From Leuctra nigra (lineage: Eukaryota > Arthropoda > Insecta > Plecoptera > Leuctridae), in the NCBI GenBank assembly GCA_934045905.1, contig OW203770.1, forward strand, positions 3,038,001 to 3,102,000: DNA of 64,000 nucleotides. The letters run 5' to 3'. Of this stretch, positions 23,018 through 35,112 are shown piece after piece. How positions within the stretch are numbered: position 1 is the stretch's first letter; every line of letters starts with the position of its first letter. Below the pieces are notes generated by a model. It did no database searches, was not told the origin of the DNA, and saw only the letters and a list, made by a program, of their open reading frames with translations. The translations under genes were made by a program, and so were the position numbers.

Positions 23018-23946
23018 ACAAGGAAAACGCTCAGTGTAACGCGTTGACGAGCGAGCGCCGATACACGCAACACCTCGAACCGAAATTATGTCTATCGAAT
23101 GTCATTAAAAGCCAACAATTCTTTAGTTTCGTCACAGACTTGTATAAAAATCTCCAAAATCTCCACAAATATTGGTGCCAATCCTTGCTAAGTTTTAAGT
23201 TGATCGATTAAACCTTTATGATTGAACGGTTCCTTGTTAATTTTCAAAAATCACAGGATCTCGTTCAAAAAATATACCTGGGACCACCCATATGATATGA
23301 TATGTAGTGTGTGTACACAATATCAGATCAATCTGTTGAACGGTCATTATTAGTTTCATATCGTTTAAAACTTTCTGCTCTAACTACCTTGCCTTGAACT
23401 GAAGATTCGAAGTCACCGTGAATTTGACAGCCAACACGCAAAATGTCCCTAAAATGACAAAAACTTTTGAAAATAACGACAGATTAGAGTGAAAATTGGC
23501 AAAAATACCTTAAATGTTGGTACAAATGACCATGCGAAGTTTTTAGTTGGTCGGTCAATCGGTTCCAGTTTAAATTTCAAAAATCACAGGAAAAATGGTT
23601 TCAAATTTGAACCAATTGGAGGATTTGGCTGAATTTTTTTTTGATTGGGTACAATGTTGGTTGCAATGACTTTGCTAAATTTCAAATTGATCGAACCAAC
23701 CAATCGAAAGATAATTTTTATAAAATTTGAACCAATCACAGGATCTCGTTCAGAAAAGATCCCAGGGATCGCATAGATTACGTTAGTATGTGTACAAAAT
23801 TTCAGATCGATTGGTTGTGCGGTTTGACCTGGGCAGTGAACACAAAAAAAAACAAAAAAACAAAAAAACAAAAAAACAAAAAAAAAACAAACACACAGAG
23901 AAAGTGCCATAAGTGTACCGTGGTGACGCTCGCTACGCTCGCTCAA
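23018..23946 (-). mobile_element. Non-autonomous Helitron-like element, copy 5
   Basis: Minus-strand copy. Its 3' end is ACAAGG on the plus strand instead of ACTAGG, so the CTAG terminus has mutated to CTTG. The 5' end GCGAGCGTAGCGAGCG is at 23930-23946. The family poly-A block is broken into CAAAAAA units. Confidence 0.85.
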
Positions 23947-24570
23947 TTATATAAGTGGTACCTAAAAATTCTAATTGAACCCTTTAAAGCTAATAACACA
24001 ATGTCATCAATAAAGAACCTAACAGAAATAGAAAATCGTTTACAAAATTGAATAAAAAAATCTGAAATCGTGCCACGCGCACCAATAAACAGACCAATTA
24101 TTTCAATTTTGTCAATATCATACAAATTCTTACAAAAAAGATATAGTCGGTTCATAGTGTAAACATGTTTATGGACAGCCGTCAATAAATTGATCTTCTC
24201 TCTCATTGAAATTTCTTGTAAAAGACAGTTTGAGAAGTGTAACCCGGGATTGCCTCCAGCGGCGGCTCAACACGAAAGAGTGGGGAGGGGGGAGGGGAGG
24301 AGAGGGGTAAAGGTCGTGCTACCGTCCATGACTCAACACTTTCCAATTTTATTTTCAAATTTCAAATTACGATTAATAATGGATAAAAAAAGGTCCGTGA
24401 ACTCTTAGTGCAGCGTTCGTGAATGGAAGATCATTTATCCTGGTCCTGTGGCAGATGCTGGGGTAATTATCCATGCAGGTGTTTGAGAGATCAACACTCT
24501 GGTCCAGCAGATTCTCACAAGAATGTCACTCGAGGATGAGCAAGGCAAACGATGGGCACAGGGAAAGAAA
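23947..24570. other. No gene recognised
   Basis: Mixed sequence with a purine-rich GGGGAGG patch near 24270-24310; no supported gene. Confidence 0.45.
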
Positions 24571-24994
24571 GCTATAAGCAGGCGCGTAGGAAGGGGGGGG
24601 GGGGGGGGGGATGGGGGGTTTATCCCCCCCCACTCGAGGAGGCTGACCCCTCATTTACCATACAAAATTAAGTTAAGTGTCCAAAAATCACTTAAAAAAG
24701 GTTTAAATTCTAAAATAAATATCCCTGCGTGGCAAATATAGAGAGTTAAAATCGATATTAAAATGTTTATATTCGAAAAAATGCCCTACGGGGCAACAAT
24801 TGGAGAGTTACCCAGCAAACACAGCACTGCACGCATTGTACATTAATTGTGCCTTCCCGACGCATCATGTGCAAGGAAAGTGTTGGGCGTTGTACGGTTG
24901 ATACAAGAAAGATATCTGTTCGTGTACACACATAAATTGCACCTTCAGAGAGTGTACCTTTTGTATGCTGGGCCTGTACCCGCGTACAACACTG

Positions 24995-25755
24995 CAATTT
25001 ATTTGCACGCGCGACAATACCGGGCCAGTGTCTACCGACGTGTATGTTTCTTGCATACCAAAAGCTGCACGCGCAACAATACCGGGCCAGTGTCTACCGA
25101 CGTGTATGTTTCTTGCATACCAGAAGCTGCACGCGCAACAATACCGGGCCAGTGTCTACCGACGTGCATGTTTCTTGTATACCAAAAACTATACGCGCAA
25201 CAATGCCGGGCCAGTGTCTACCGACGTGTATGTTTCTTGCATACCAGAAGCTGCACGCGCAACAATACCGGGCCAGTGTTGACCGACGTGCATGTTTCTT
25301 GTATACCGAAAAACTACACGCGCAACGACACCGGGCCAGTGTTGACCGACGTGTATGTTTCTTGTATACAGAAATACTGCAAGCGCAACAATACCGGGCC
25401 CGTGTTGACCGACGTGCATGTTTCTTGTATACCGAAAAACTACACGCGCAACGACACCGGGCCAGTGTTGACCGACGTGTATGTTTCTTGCATACCAGAA
25501 GCTGCACGCGCAACAATACCGGGCCAGTGTTGACCGACGTGTATGTTTCTTGCATACCAGAAGCTGCACGCGCAACAATGCCGGGCCAGTGTTGACCGAC
25601 GTGTATGTTTCTTGTCCTACAGAAATACTGCAAGCGCAACAATACCGGGCCGGTGTTGACCGACGTGCATGTTTATTGTATACACACAAGGAGTGCACTC
25701 AACAATGCTGGTCTGGTATCAACAGGAGTGCATGTTTCTTGCGTTGCGAAACAAC
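24995..25755 (+). repeat. 62-bp minisatellite, about 11 copies plus one degenerate
   Basis: The unit contains CACGCGCAACAATACCGGGC, CAGTGTCTACCGACGTG and TATGTTTCTTGCATACC, with a small GTATG/CATAC hairpin. Since 62 is 2 mod 3, reading frames rotate and several frames on both strands stay open. These ORFs are unlikely to be proteins. Confidence 0.92.
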
Positions 25756-26470
25756 TCTATCGGAAACATGCAAAACCATTGCTGGCCCAGTGTTGTACAA
25801 CGCTGTTATACGTTCCACTTTCTTGCCTACCCAATCTGTATAGTCACGCTATGGATGTGTTTAGATAATTTAAAGCGAAAATGTAAAGAAAGAAAACATG
25901 AATATATCTATGCGAAATCAATTCTAATCTATATCAGTTGTATTATTTCACATCCTAATACATGTCCGTGTGTTTTTTTCAGTTAATACTCGCAATAAGT
26001 CTTCAAAATGAGCATTTTAAATATAAAGTGCACGAAAAGTGCACGCAATGGTGCCGGCGTGGTACAAATATTGTATACGGTCATCCACAAGAAATCAAGT
26101 ATTTCAATGTTACTTAAATATAAAATTAATTATATTAGTATGAATTGGACTTTCATGACGTATATAATAATTTCATGTATCAATATTTTAACGGGATGTT
26201 TTAATTATGAACACATTTTATTTGTTATGCTTATTATATTAATTTCTTTGCACTGTACAAATTAATAACATAAAAAAATTATTTGATGTTAAAATTGATG
26301 AGGAAATTGAAAATACTATGATATTTAATGCATTCTTTTAAAGAAATTGAATTGCGCGGTATTGGAGTGCCCCAGCAGTAGGTACCCGTTTTGTATCAGA
26401 ATTGTGTCGTACGATCGCTCGCGCTCGCTCGCCGGTCAAATGTCTTATTTCACCCACGAAGCTCCATCGT

Positions 26471-26542
26471 CACCGTGGAGGAGTGGATACATCGGAAGCG
26501 CGCCAAATCGACGACCGGAGTTCGAATCCAGTGTATGTCTCA
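26471..26542 (+). other. tRNA-like module
   Basis: GTGGAGGAGTGGATA and GAGTTCGAATCC are spaced like A- and B-boxes. Probably a SINE head inside the nested element. Confidence 0.35.
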
Positions 26543-27228
26543 TAAAATTGTCTTTCATGTACTAATTGCAATGTCTTCTATCACACAGTACAAATTACCT
26601 CCTTGTATAAAACAAGATATTTTTTTCGATTTTGAATACTATAATATTTGTTTTAAATACGGCATCATGAACTAGTAGCGATCCCCGTAGCTAATTTTGG
26701 AACTAGCGTTTTACATGCGAAAGAGCAAGTGCAAGAAAGATGCCGTTTCGTTGGCGCAAATTTTGTGCACGCAATCCGCACGGACGCTGCACGCCCTGTG
26801 TTGGGAGTGTGCCTTTCATGGCTGCAAGATTAGTGCAAGTAAGTTAACGGCGAGGTATCTTTTCATGGCAGTTGGTTTTGTGCAAGAAAGATGCTGGTCC
26901 GCAACTGGGTTGGTGCACGCTGTACATGATGGAAAATGTGCATATTTTCGGGACATGATTTTGCCGGCCCAGTAACTTCTGTACAACACAAATACAACAC
27001 CGCATGAAGGTACAAAAATGATACAAGGCGTGCACTCTTGTGTTTGCTGGGTATTTGCTTCAGTTTGGGCATTTTAAAGCCCCAGAATCACTTTTAAACG
27101 GTTAAAATTCTAAAAAACGCCCTGCGGGGCTAAAACTGAGGGGTAAGCTCCCCAGACCCCCCTTCCGGGTGACGCGATCCCCCCCCCCCCCCCATGATGA
27201 AAGTAGTTCCTACGCGCCTGGCTATAAG

Positions 27229-27659
27229 TCCATTTTTTGAAGAAGAATATACCATCGGTTTTTAGAAAATATTGCCACAAAGTCTTGAAAAACGCAATTG
27301 AAATATCGCTTTGTATGGAAGATAGAAACAAGTTTCAACATAAAACTTCGCTTATCTCAGTGTCATTCGAATGTGACTCATAGCGTTCTTCCCCTGTACT
27401 CTTCGAACTATTAATACCGGCGAACTGTTTTCATTTTTTAAATGTTGATTTTATATTACTTTCATTTTAATCATGTGTATACATTTTGAATTAAGAATCG
27501 GCTGCGCTTGAAGCAGCAACTAATTTAAGTAATAACTCCGTGTAATCTGGTGCATAAAGCAAATCAGATTCAGTTATTATAGTATAGATGACTCACATTC
27601 ATTTCGATACCCCTATAATACCTACTTCCATTCTGATTGTCAACTTTAAAATCTAACTG
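27229..27659. other. No gene recognised
   Basis: AT-rich, no clear repeat end. Confidence 0.45.
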
Positions 27660-27935
27660 AAAATTTCTAAAAAAAACAAAAAAAAACTGGTAGTACAAAT
27701 GTCAATGCAAAATTTGAATTTAATCTGACCATTTTAGTAGGTTAGTTTTTCAGCCACCTAAAATAAATTTATTTTAATTATTAAATTTAAACCAATGAAC
27801 GGATTTCCAAAAAATATAGGTCTGCAAACCACAGAATTGGTCCTTAGATGTGTGCAAAATAACAGATCGAGTGGGGGACAGAAAGAAACAAAAAATACAT
27901 ATGTACGTGTCAAAAGAGTCAAAAGGAGTCGCCTC
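27660..27935 (-). mobile_element. Degenerate Helitron-like fragment, subfamily B
   Basis: It retains the GTGTCAAAAGAGTCAAAAGG block of subfamily B and the following AT-rich arm; both termini are lost. Confidence 0.5.
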
Positions 27936-28021
27936 AAGAATAATTGAAATGGACTTCCACCCTTCTACTTCTGACATACATATATTTGAATACATTGCCA
28001 TTCTTTCATCATAGCAAGTAT

Positions 28022-28560
28022 TAAGGTGGCTCATCCAATCGGGCATAGTCTCAGATTTTCATAATTTTTTGTCTACATATTGATATTCATGCCATACACA
28101 TTCCTTGAAAAAATTAAACACTTCTCGTGTCTAGTTTCTGAGATAAATTGAGTTTTCTTCCCCATGTTATCTTATGGCAGACAAGTAAAATCGTGTCACA
28201 TTTAGGCTAATAATGAAGATCTAATTTTTATGTAGTCCCAACTTTGAACAAAAAACTTATTTTCTGGTAGATATATGGATATCCTATTAGGGAAAAAATT
28301 GAAAACAATACCAACGTGTACTATTTTATAAGTTATAAACCAAAAACGCACTGATTTTCCTATACCTCCTGTGTTAAAGTTTTGTTCATTCTCGGAAGAC
28401 AATAATTTGAAACCTCGCTGTAAGACAGGAGTTGCAAGTTAAATGACATTTTATGATTCTTTTATACTTAAATATAGTTGAAATGTTGAAATAAGTAATT
28501 CATGATGGTAATTTCAAAAAATAAATATTTTGGAATGTTCGATCGGTTGAGCCCCCTTAA
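28022..28560. mobile_element. TIR element (TTAAGGTGGCTC), copy 1
   Basis: Left TTAAGGTGGCTCATCC and right GGTTGAGCCCCCTTAA are inverted. A diverged inverted copy is at 52253-52795. The next MITE starts at its right TTAA. Confidence 0.7.
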
Positions 28561-28957
28561 GAGGCAAACGGAAGCGAACGGGAATCGCACGGTTCGTCAG
28601 AGCGTTTTTTGAAATTGTGTCTTCCCAATTTAAAATTTTTAAAATCAGATAGTAACGACCCATAACAGCCTAATAGACTAAATAATGACGCACACTGGAG
28701 TTCAATACGACCTCTGGTACGACCTCAAAGTGTTAAATACGATATTTTTAATAAAATAGTCGAAAATAATCGTATTTAACACTTTGAGGTCGCACCAGAG
28801 GTCATAATGAACTCCAGTGTGCGTCATTATTTAGTCTATTAGGCTGTTATGGGTCGTTACTATCTGATTTCTTAAAATTATTTAGTGGGAAGACACAATT
28901 TCAAAAAAACGCTCTGACGAACTGTGCGATTCCCGCTCGCTTCCGTTTGCCTCTTAA
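28557..28957. mobile_element. Palindromic TTAA MITE, copy 3
   Basis: TTAA at 28557-28560 and 28954-28957 flank GAGGCAAACGG...CCGTTTGCCTC. Confidence 0.88.
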
Positions 28958-29259
28958 CAGAAACCCTCAAACTAATTATTATTTCTTCCTAGATTCAGAT
29001 CGGAATAATGGCTGATTACTTGAAGCATGAAGGCATGCTAGGGTCAACCCCCCCCCCCCTCCCCCACACCTGTGCATTGTGTCTAGATGATAATCTGTCA
29101 TGCTGCTGCTGAAAGATGCTGTGATCTAATGGACCATCAGGTAGCCATGGTAACCCTGCACTGACTCCTGGTCAACTCAGATGATGAGCGAGATCGACTG
29201 AAGAATCACAACACTGCCAAACCCGTGGCGACTAGAAGAAGAGGTCCTATCTACTTCTA

Positions 29260-30602
29260 GTGCAGCCCATAAACCGCAATTTAGGGGTCAATAGTGCAAA
29301 TAGTCATAGAAACATGAACATTTGTACTTACTAATTCGATCATGACAAATCCAAAAATTTATGGCCTCAAGCTGAATTCCTGCAACTTTCGCAGTAATTA
29401 ATTAATTAATTCACATTTTTTAGTAAAATGTCAAATTAACACGCTGTTTACAAGTCATTAAAACACAGAATATAAGTACCTTGCCTCAAGTATCAAAGCC
29501 TTCTAGATTTTCATTCTTTATGAATGAATGCACATTTGGAGATTGATTTTAATTTCTTAATTATTATTAAATTTAAGTCTGAATTAATCAAATTTTAATT
29601 AAAGAAACGATGGTTTATATTTTAATTAGTCATTCTAATATTCAATTTTAAAATTTCAAAAAGCTGCCAATTTATTGTGATATTTAACATTTAATTGTTT
29701 AATTTAATTACTTAATTACTCCGAAAGTTGGGGGAATTCAGATTGGGGCCATAAATTTTTGATTTTTCATGGTCGAATTAGTAAGTACACAAATTTTCAT
29801 GTTTCTATCACTATTTGCATCTATTGTTCGGTTTATGGACCATAGGCGTGCGCAGGAGAAATCATTAGGGGGGGCCAACATGGGCGCCGTCAGGATTAAT
29901 GACAGGGGGTGTAAAGTACAAGAAAAAAAATTGCCACTGGATAAGGGGGGTGTGGGGGGCGCGCCCCCCACCTTGCCCCGCAGGGCGTTTTTTGGTTTTT
30001 TGACGCATTGAAATCAATTTTGAGAAGTTCTGAGGAGCATTTTCTTTAAAATTTTGTTTAAATTTTACACACCTTTTCACTACAATAAGGTGAGGGGGCC
30101 ATGCCCCAAAACCTGGCATGGCTGAGCGTTTTTAGTATTTTGGGCTCTTCAAATTGAATTTGAAACGTTTTAAGGTGCTTTTTGTTCCCAAAACATTTTT
30201 TTCACGACATAAAAATATAAATTGATATGAAAGGGTGTTCAGGGGCGAAGCCCCCGAGAAAATATTCTCTGAAGGTCATACATAAGAGCAATTTTGAGTC
30301 ATATTAAAAATACATTTTTAGGGGAAAAACCTAGAAATTCATGAAAAATCGTGTTTTTGGAAGGTACCTTGTAGGCATTATTTTCCAAAATTTTGTGTTT
30401 TTGATCAACCTAGTACTTGAGTCTAGTGATTTGTGCAACTCCAGTCTGCCCCGCAGGGAGATTTTTTTTTAAACCCATTTAAAACAAAATTTTGACACTT
30501 TAAGGACCACATTTTATAATTTTTTAGTTGAGGCTGACCCATTAGGGGGGGCCAAGGCCCCCCCGGCCCCCCCCGTGCGCACGCCTTTGTTATGGACTGC
30601 AC
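29260..30602. mobile_element. Mariner-like MITE (TA target) split by a hAT element
   Basis: Ends GTGCAGCCCATAAACCG and CGGTTTATGG[insert]ACTGCAC with TA outside (29258-29259 and 30603-30604). The inverted arms are long (29270-29402 versus 29715-29838). The hAT element 29841-30589 interrupts the right terminus. Confidence 0.75.
29841..30589. mobile_element. hAT-like MITE (AGGCGTGCGCA family)
   Basis: Ends CATAGGCGTGCGCA and TGCGCACGCCTTTG, with a perfect 8-bp duplication TTATGGAC at 29833-29840 and 30590-30597. G/C-rich ends and an AT-rich interior; no transposase. Confidence 0.88.
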
Positions 30603-30669
30603 TATTCTCTGAAGATAGAACCTTGTCATTGAAACTCACGAAATGTGTTTGATACAACTGGGATAAATC

Positions 30670-31010
30670 AGAGAGCAGCAAATTACCTATTCATAGGTTG
30701 CTTGTGATGTCATCTCATTGTTGCCGTCGCCATCTTAATGGCACGCAGAATAGCTGTGATTCTCTGCTTTTTTGACGATATTTTATAGTTAATGAGTACC
30801 TGGGAAATTGTATAGGCTCCGGAGAAATCTTTAGTACGAAGAGGAATCACTCACATTACAAAAATACATCGATTTACCTCAATAAAGTTAATATCTGACC
30901 CGTCAACGTGCCAACGTAATGTCCGTCCTCAGGTGGAAAATTCAATAATTTTGCATTGCTGATATAAAACAAAAGAAGTTCGTGCAAGTTATGAATACAA
31001 GCTTTCAAGT
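30670..31010 (+). repeat. Long dispersed repeat, arm 1
   Basis: It runs from TTGTGATGTCATCTCATTG to AAGAAGTTCGTGCAAG and recurs inverted at 36345-36670. Confidence 0.75.
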
Positions 31011-31059
31011 ATTCCAAAATGACAAAAGGCATAAAATAATCAAAATACATGTATGATTA

Positions 31060-31320
31060 CAGGAACTATTCTGTATTTCGGAGGTAGAAGGCCTGAAGTC
31101 CATTTTCTCGCCTTTTCATTGCAACACTTTTGGAATGATGTATCAAGTACTCTAATTGTCATTCGACTGATGTCAACAAGTACAGTTATATTGGCTTATT
31201 CTCTTACACAATGACTCATGTCACTGTTACAAATATGATCGGATGAAGAATTACCGGTACTCTTGCTCACATCAAGAATCATTGAAATGGACTTCGGGCC
31301 TTCTAACTCTGAGACACAGT
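31060..31320. repeat. Palindromic dispersed repeat
   Basis: Inverted arms GGAGGTAGAAGGCCTGAAGT and GGGCCTTCTAACTC flank ATGACTCATGTCACT. A relative is at 4945-5110. Confidence 0.55.
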
Positions 31321-31354
31321 ATTGATAATGCAAGTTGATTCAGGCAGTAGTTTG

Positions 31355-31518
31355 ATAACGCACCCGCCCTTCCTGACTAAAACCCTACCAATAGGCCACG
31401 ACTTCTTCCCCCCGTCCATCCTTGCCTACTCTTCACCATCATCTCCCAATCATCCTCATAATCATTCATCCGTCGCCATTAGCCTCGCTGCAGAACAGTG
31501 CGGCGTAAAGCACAACTA
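31355..31518 (+). mobile_element. SINE fragment (3' part)
   Basis: Body from CTTCCTGACTAAAACCC to CAGAACAGTGCGGCGTAAAG; the tRNA-like head is missing. Confidence 0.7.
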
Positions 31519-31560
31519 AAAATATCTATACGTGTCCTACATAATTTTTAGAACCATATT

Positions 31561-31851
31561 TTTTCTAATTTTTTCCCTATTTTCTCGCAATACTGTTGAG
31601 AAATTACTTGAAACTTGAAACAAAAATGTTTTTTTTTCATATATTTTCATGAAATGTGTGAAAAATATTCTTTTTTCTTTTTTAAATATTTCTTAAATGT
31701 TTTCAATAGTATTGCGAGAAAATGCGTATCAAAACTACCTCCCAAAGTTGCATAACAGTGAAGTATTAATAATGAGCTTTGGGGAGACTGAGGCATTTTG
31801 GGGAAATTTGAGGCAACCGTCAGTTTCCATAGCGTTCCCCAGGGCCCTATT
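31561..31851. mobile_element. Palindromic MITE (GGGGACCGC family), right part
   Basis: It ends CAGTTTCCATAGCGTTCCCC; its left terminus is not recognisable. Confidence 0.6.
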
Positions 31852-31970
31852 CTAGAACATTTAAATTCCCAATTCCACTGGAATTCGATTCCATACAGTG
31901 TTAATCCTTATGGCCGTGATCGAATTCCATCAGAAAGGAATTGGGAAATCGTTCTAGAATAGACCTCCAG
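31852..31970. mobile_element. Small TIR element
   Basis: CCTATTCTAGAAC and GTTCTAGAATAG ends with GGAATTC-rich arms. Confidence 0.6.
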
Positions 31971-31974
31971 CAGG

Positions 31975-32234
31975 GCGATTGTCTAACTTTCTTAGCCGAG
32001 ATAATGGATCGTTATCTATACCAATTGATGAAAGTAAACTATTAATATCATTGTTAATCATTTAATTGTGCAAAAGCTACAAGGATATGAAATATAATCA
32101 CATTATTTATCTCAGGAAGTCGACTTTACGCACTTTGAATTGCTTTACCTTCTGATCGGCTAAATTAATTTCATCAATTGGTATCGATAACGATCCATTA
32201 TCTCGGCTAAGAAGTTATACAATCGCACTGCAGG
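31975..32234. mobile_element. Palindromic MITE
   Basis: CTTAGCCGAGATAATGGATC and its complement are inverted; the outer ends GCGATTGT and ACAATCGC also match. Confidence 0.75.
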
Positions 32235-32309
32235 ACTCACATTTGTCCAGCTTCATATTTTGACAATCATGTTTAATTTGTCGAAAAATTCATATCTAAA
32301 TATCCATGT

Positions 32310-32572
32310 TTTTTTGTCTGGGGCTTAACGTCGCACTGTTCTGCAGCGAGGCTAATGGCGACGAATGAATGATTATGAGGATGATTGGGAGATGATGGTG
32401 AAGAGTAGGTAAGGATGGAAGGTGGGAAGGAGGCGGTCGTGGCCTATTAGTAGGGTACCTTCCCAGGATTTGCCTGTCGACTGAGGGAATACCACGAAAA
32501 AAACCCAGTCAGGAAGGACGGCCGCGGGAATCGAACCCGGACCACCGGAATACAAGCTCAGAGCGTTAACAC
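32310..32572 (-). mobile_element. tRNA-derived SINE, head truncated
   Basis: Body and B-box present; it stops within the A-box region (AGAGCGTTAAC). Confidence 0.8.
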
Positions 32573-32917
32573 TCTCATGAAGGAATATTTCTGCAGTTCT
32601 GTGGTCAAGACTGCTGCAGTGCATCACGTACCAAGGTGTGAAGGTTGCTACTGAACTCAACTCTTTGTTAGAAAAAAACATGAAAAACACGAACCAAAAA
32701 ATAAACAAAATAGTGTAATAAAACCGCGAGGCAAGAATGATGATCATTAATCACGTCCAGAGGGAATGTGTTTGAGATTTCATCTGGAGCTGAGTCGTGG
32801 GAGAAGATCTGCTCTTATTCATGACAGAAGTGTTCAGCTCGACACTAGCCATTGATTCCGCATCAGTGTGGGGTTCACGGACATAGGAGGCCGTGTCATG
32901 TTGCAATCTCTTCTTAT

Positions 32918-32946
32918 CAGGCGCGTAGACCCCCCCCCCCCCCCTT
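32918..32946. mobile_element. Left end of a CAGGCGCGTAGG-family element
   Basis: CAGGCGCGTAG followed by a C run. The matching right end may be at 35785-35831, with the Helitron-like copy 6 and a foldback element nested between. The flanking 8-mers do not match clearly, so this pairing is tentative. Confidence 0.5.
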
Positions 32947-32951
32947 GTTAA

Positions 32952-35028
32952 TTGAGCGAGCGAAGCGAGCGACTCCATTTGGCTCTTTTAGCACGGACCT
33001 CTGTTTTTTTTTTTGTTTTTTTTTTGTTTTTGTTTTTGTATGCTAAAGGAAGCAATGGAAGTCGCACCGTTTCACCGATCGACCTGAAATTTTGCACACA
33101 TGTAAAGACAACCTTCTCTGTTTGCAGACCCAATTTTTTTTTGAAATCCATCCATTGGTTCATTGTTAAAATAAGTATCTCCTGATAGCCTAAAAAATGA
33201 AAATGGTCTTCGAGAAATGTGATCAAACTCATATTTAGCATGGTCAGTAAGACCAACAATGTCACTTATTTTACAAATTTTCAGCCGAATCTGTCAAGAA
33301 AGTATGCACTTATTGACATTTTTAATAGCTGTCAGAAATGAAACATTGAAAATGAATGTCTTTCCAATGCAACTGAATCTGATTTGCTTTAGGTACAAGA
33401 GTGTTTTGATGGTATGTACAGTTTTTTAGTGAAAAGCAGATATTTTTATGTTTATTGAGTTGATCAAATTTGAATAATTCAATTTGGATCATAGTTTCCA
33501 ACAAATCATTTCGAGTTTTTAAGGACCTTGATTGTCTTTTCGTCAATTCGTAGTTCTAATGGCCGTGCCTCCCGTGTTTCTACTTGGCTGATTTTGCATC
33601 CAGGAGGGATTAGAAACATAAGCTCACATTTCAATAATATCATTGAGTGGCGTTTGTTCTCTTCTAGCGTTCACACGTCATTCCAAATCTCTCCTGCATT
33701 TTGCTTCTTTTCGTTGATAATTTTGGCAATTTGGTGTACTTTGTGAAGGTATTAGTAAAATTGAATCGCTTTTAAAGCATAGATATTAGGTATCTACAGT
33801 TTTTGTCCAGGGGATTGATTATTTCAAATTATTTTCTTCTTGGAAACGTTGGATTTATTCCGTTTCTGAGCTTCTGTCTAGCCTGACATTTCCTTGAAGG
33901 TTGCTATTTTTTTTTGAAAGTTTTGATTCATTCAGTTCAAAACATTACGATGTCTTATTTTAATTGTGGAACGTTGGATTCATTCCGTTTCTAAACTAGG
34001 TAGTTACTATTTTACCTGATCCGTTTTTTGTGTGGAACTTTGATTCCTTTCGCTTATTAGTTGAAAGGTGATTACTTTATTTTCATATTTGCGAAGTTTT
34101 GTTCAAGATTCATTTCGTAACATTACGACATTGAATACATTACGTCTTTGAGCACACATTTCGTGCATTTCAAACATTGATCACACAAATATTATTGTAC
34201 TTTAATTAGGTAGGTACTGTACTTCTTACTTTTTCATTACTTATCTTATCCCTATTTAAACATGCCGAAAAAATGGAAAGACTTCTGCTAGAATGAAAGC
34301 CATAAAGGCGAAAAAGCGTCTGCGTGAAATTGAAGATCAAGAAACTGACGAAGCTAAATCTAAAAGGTTGAAACAAAATGTCGTTAATAATAAAGCATCA
34401 AGGAGCAAAGAGACCCCCGACCAGACTGCTGCAAGGAGATACTCAAACAATCAACGCAATACCCGCTCTCGTGCAGCGGGTATTGCCGATTGACCGACCA
34501 ACTAAAAACTTCGCATGGTAATTGGTAGCAACATTTAAGGTATTTTTGCCAATTTTCAGTCTAATTTGTAGTTATTTTCAAAAGTTTTTGTAATTTTAGG
34601 GACATTTTGTGTGTTGACTGTCAAATTCACGGCGACATCGAATCTTTAGTTCAAGGCAAGGTAGTTAGAGCAGAAAGTTTCAAACGAAATGAAACTAATA
34701 ATGACCGTTTAACAGATTGATCTGATATTGTGTCCACAGTAATATCATATCATATGAGTGGTCCCAGGTATATTGTTTGAAAGATATCCTGTGATTTTTG
34801 AAACTTAACAAGGAACCGTTCAATCAAAGGTTTAATCGATCAACTTAAAACTTAGCAAGGTTATTGGGACCAATATTTTTGGAAATTTTGGAGATATTTA
34901 TACAAGTCTGTGACGAAATTCAAGAATTATTGGCTTTTAATGACATTTTCGATAAACATAATTTCGGTTCGAGGTGTTGCGTGTATCCGTGCTCGCTCAT
35001 CAACGCGTTACTCAGAGCGTTTTCCTAG
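32952..35028 (+). mobile_element. Longer Helitron-like element, copy 6, with coding remnant
   Basis: It starts TTGAGCGAGCGAAGCGAGCG (subfamily B 5' end) and ends AACGCGTTACTCAGAGCGTTTTCCTAG, between A and T. Its 3' half from about 34484 matches subfamily A copies, so it is a chimera. It holds the coding remnant at 34263-34493. At 2.1 kb it is twice the size of the other copies and links the short copies to a coding parent. Confidence 0.78.
34263..34493 (+). pseudogene. N-terminal fragment of a Helitron-type protein (frameshifted)
   Basis: An ATG at 34263 opens MPKK and then shifts frame in an A6 run. The continuing frame gives a basic, charged stretch (MKAIKAKKRLREIEDQ at 34293) ending in TPDQTAARRYSNNQRNTRSR, the kind of RR/QRTRSRAA-rich N-terminus common in Helitron-encoded proteins. 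The frame runs into a stop exactly where the 3' tail of the element begins, so this is the coding start joined to the tail by internal deletion. Rep and helicase parts are absent. The protein assignment rests on composition and location only. Confidence 0.5.
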
Positions 35029-35112
35029 TATATTTATTTGTCAAGATAAAAATAATACAAAAATAAATCAGAGATGTGCGCCCTAGACCCGCATTGACTT
35101 GGGGAGGGCTGA

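Larger units (their letters stand above)
24812..27050. mobile_element. Nested TIR element (CCCAGCAAACAC) with minisatellite
   Basis: Ends CCCAGCAAACACA and TGTGTTTGCTGGG are inverted, with TA on each side (TA-type target). The related host copy at 10530-10566 is empty at this point. It holds a 62-bp minisatellite and a tRNA-like module, but no recognisable transposase. Confidence 0.8.
24579..27220. mobile_element. hAT-like element (CAGGCGCGTAGG family) carrying a nested element
   Basis: Ends CAGGCGCGTAGGAAGGG and TTCCTACGCGCCTG, with a perfect 8-bp duplication GCTATAAG at 24571-24578 and 27221-27228. The arms match copy 1 at 10400, but the centre is occupied by the element at 24812-27050. 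Confidence 0.9.

Noticed and set aside
24847..25868. Overlapping ORFs on both strands with CTRNNTGPV or HAQQYRA repeats
   Set aside because: They arise from the stop-free 62-bp minisatellite in rotating frames inside a transposon.
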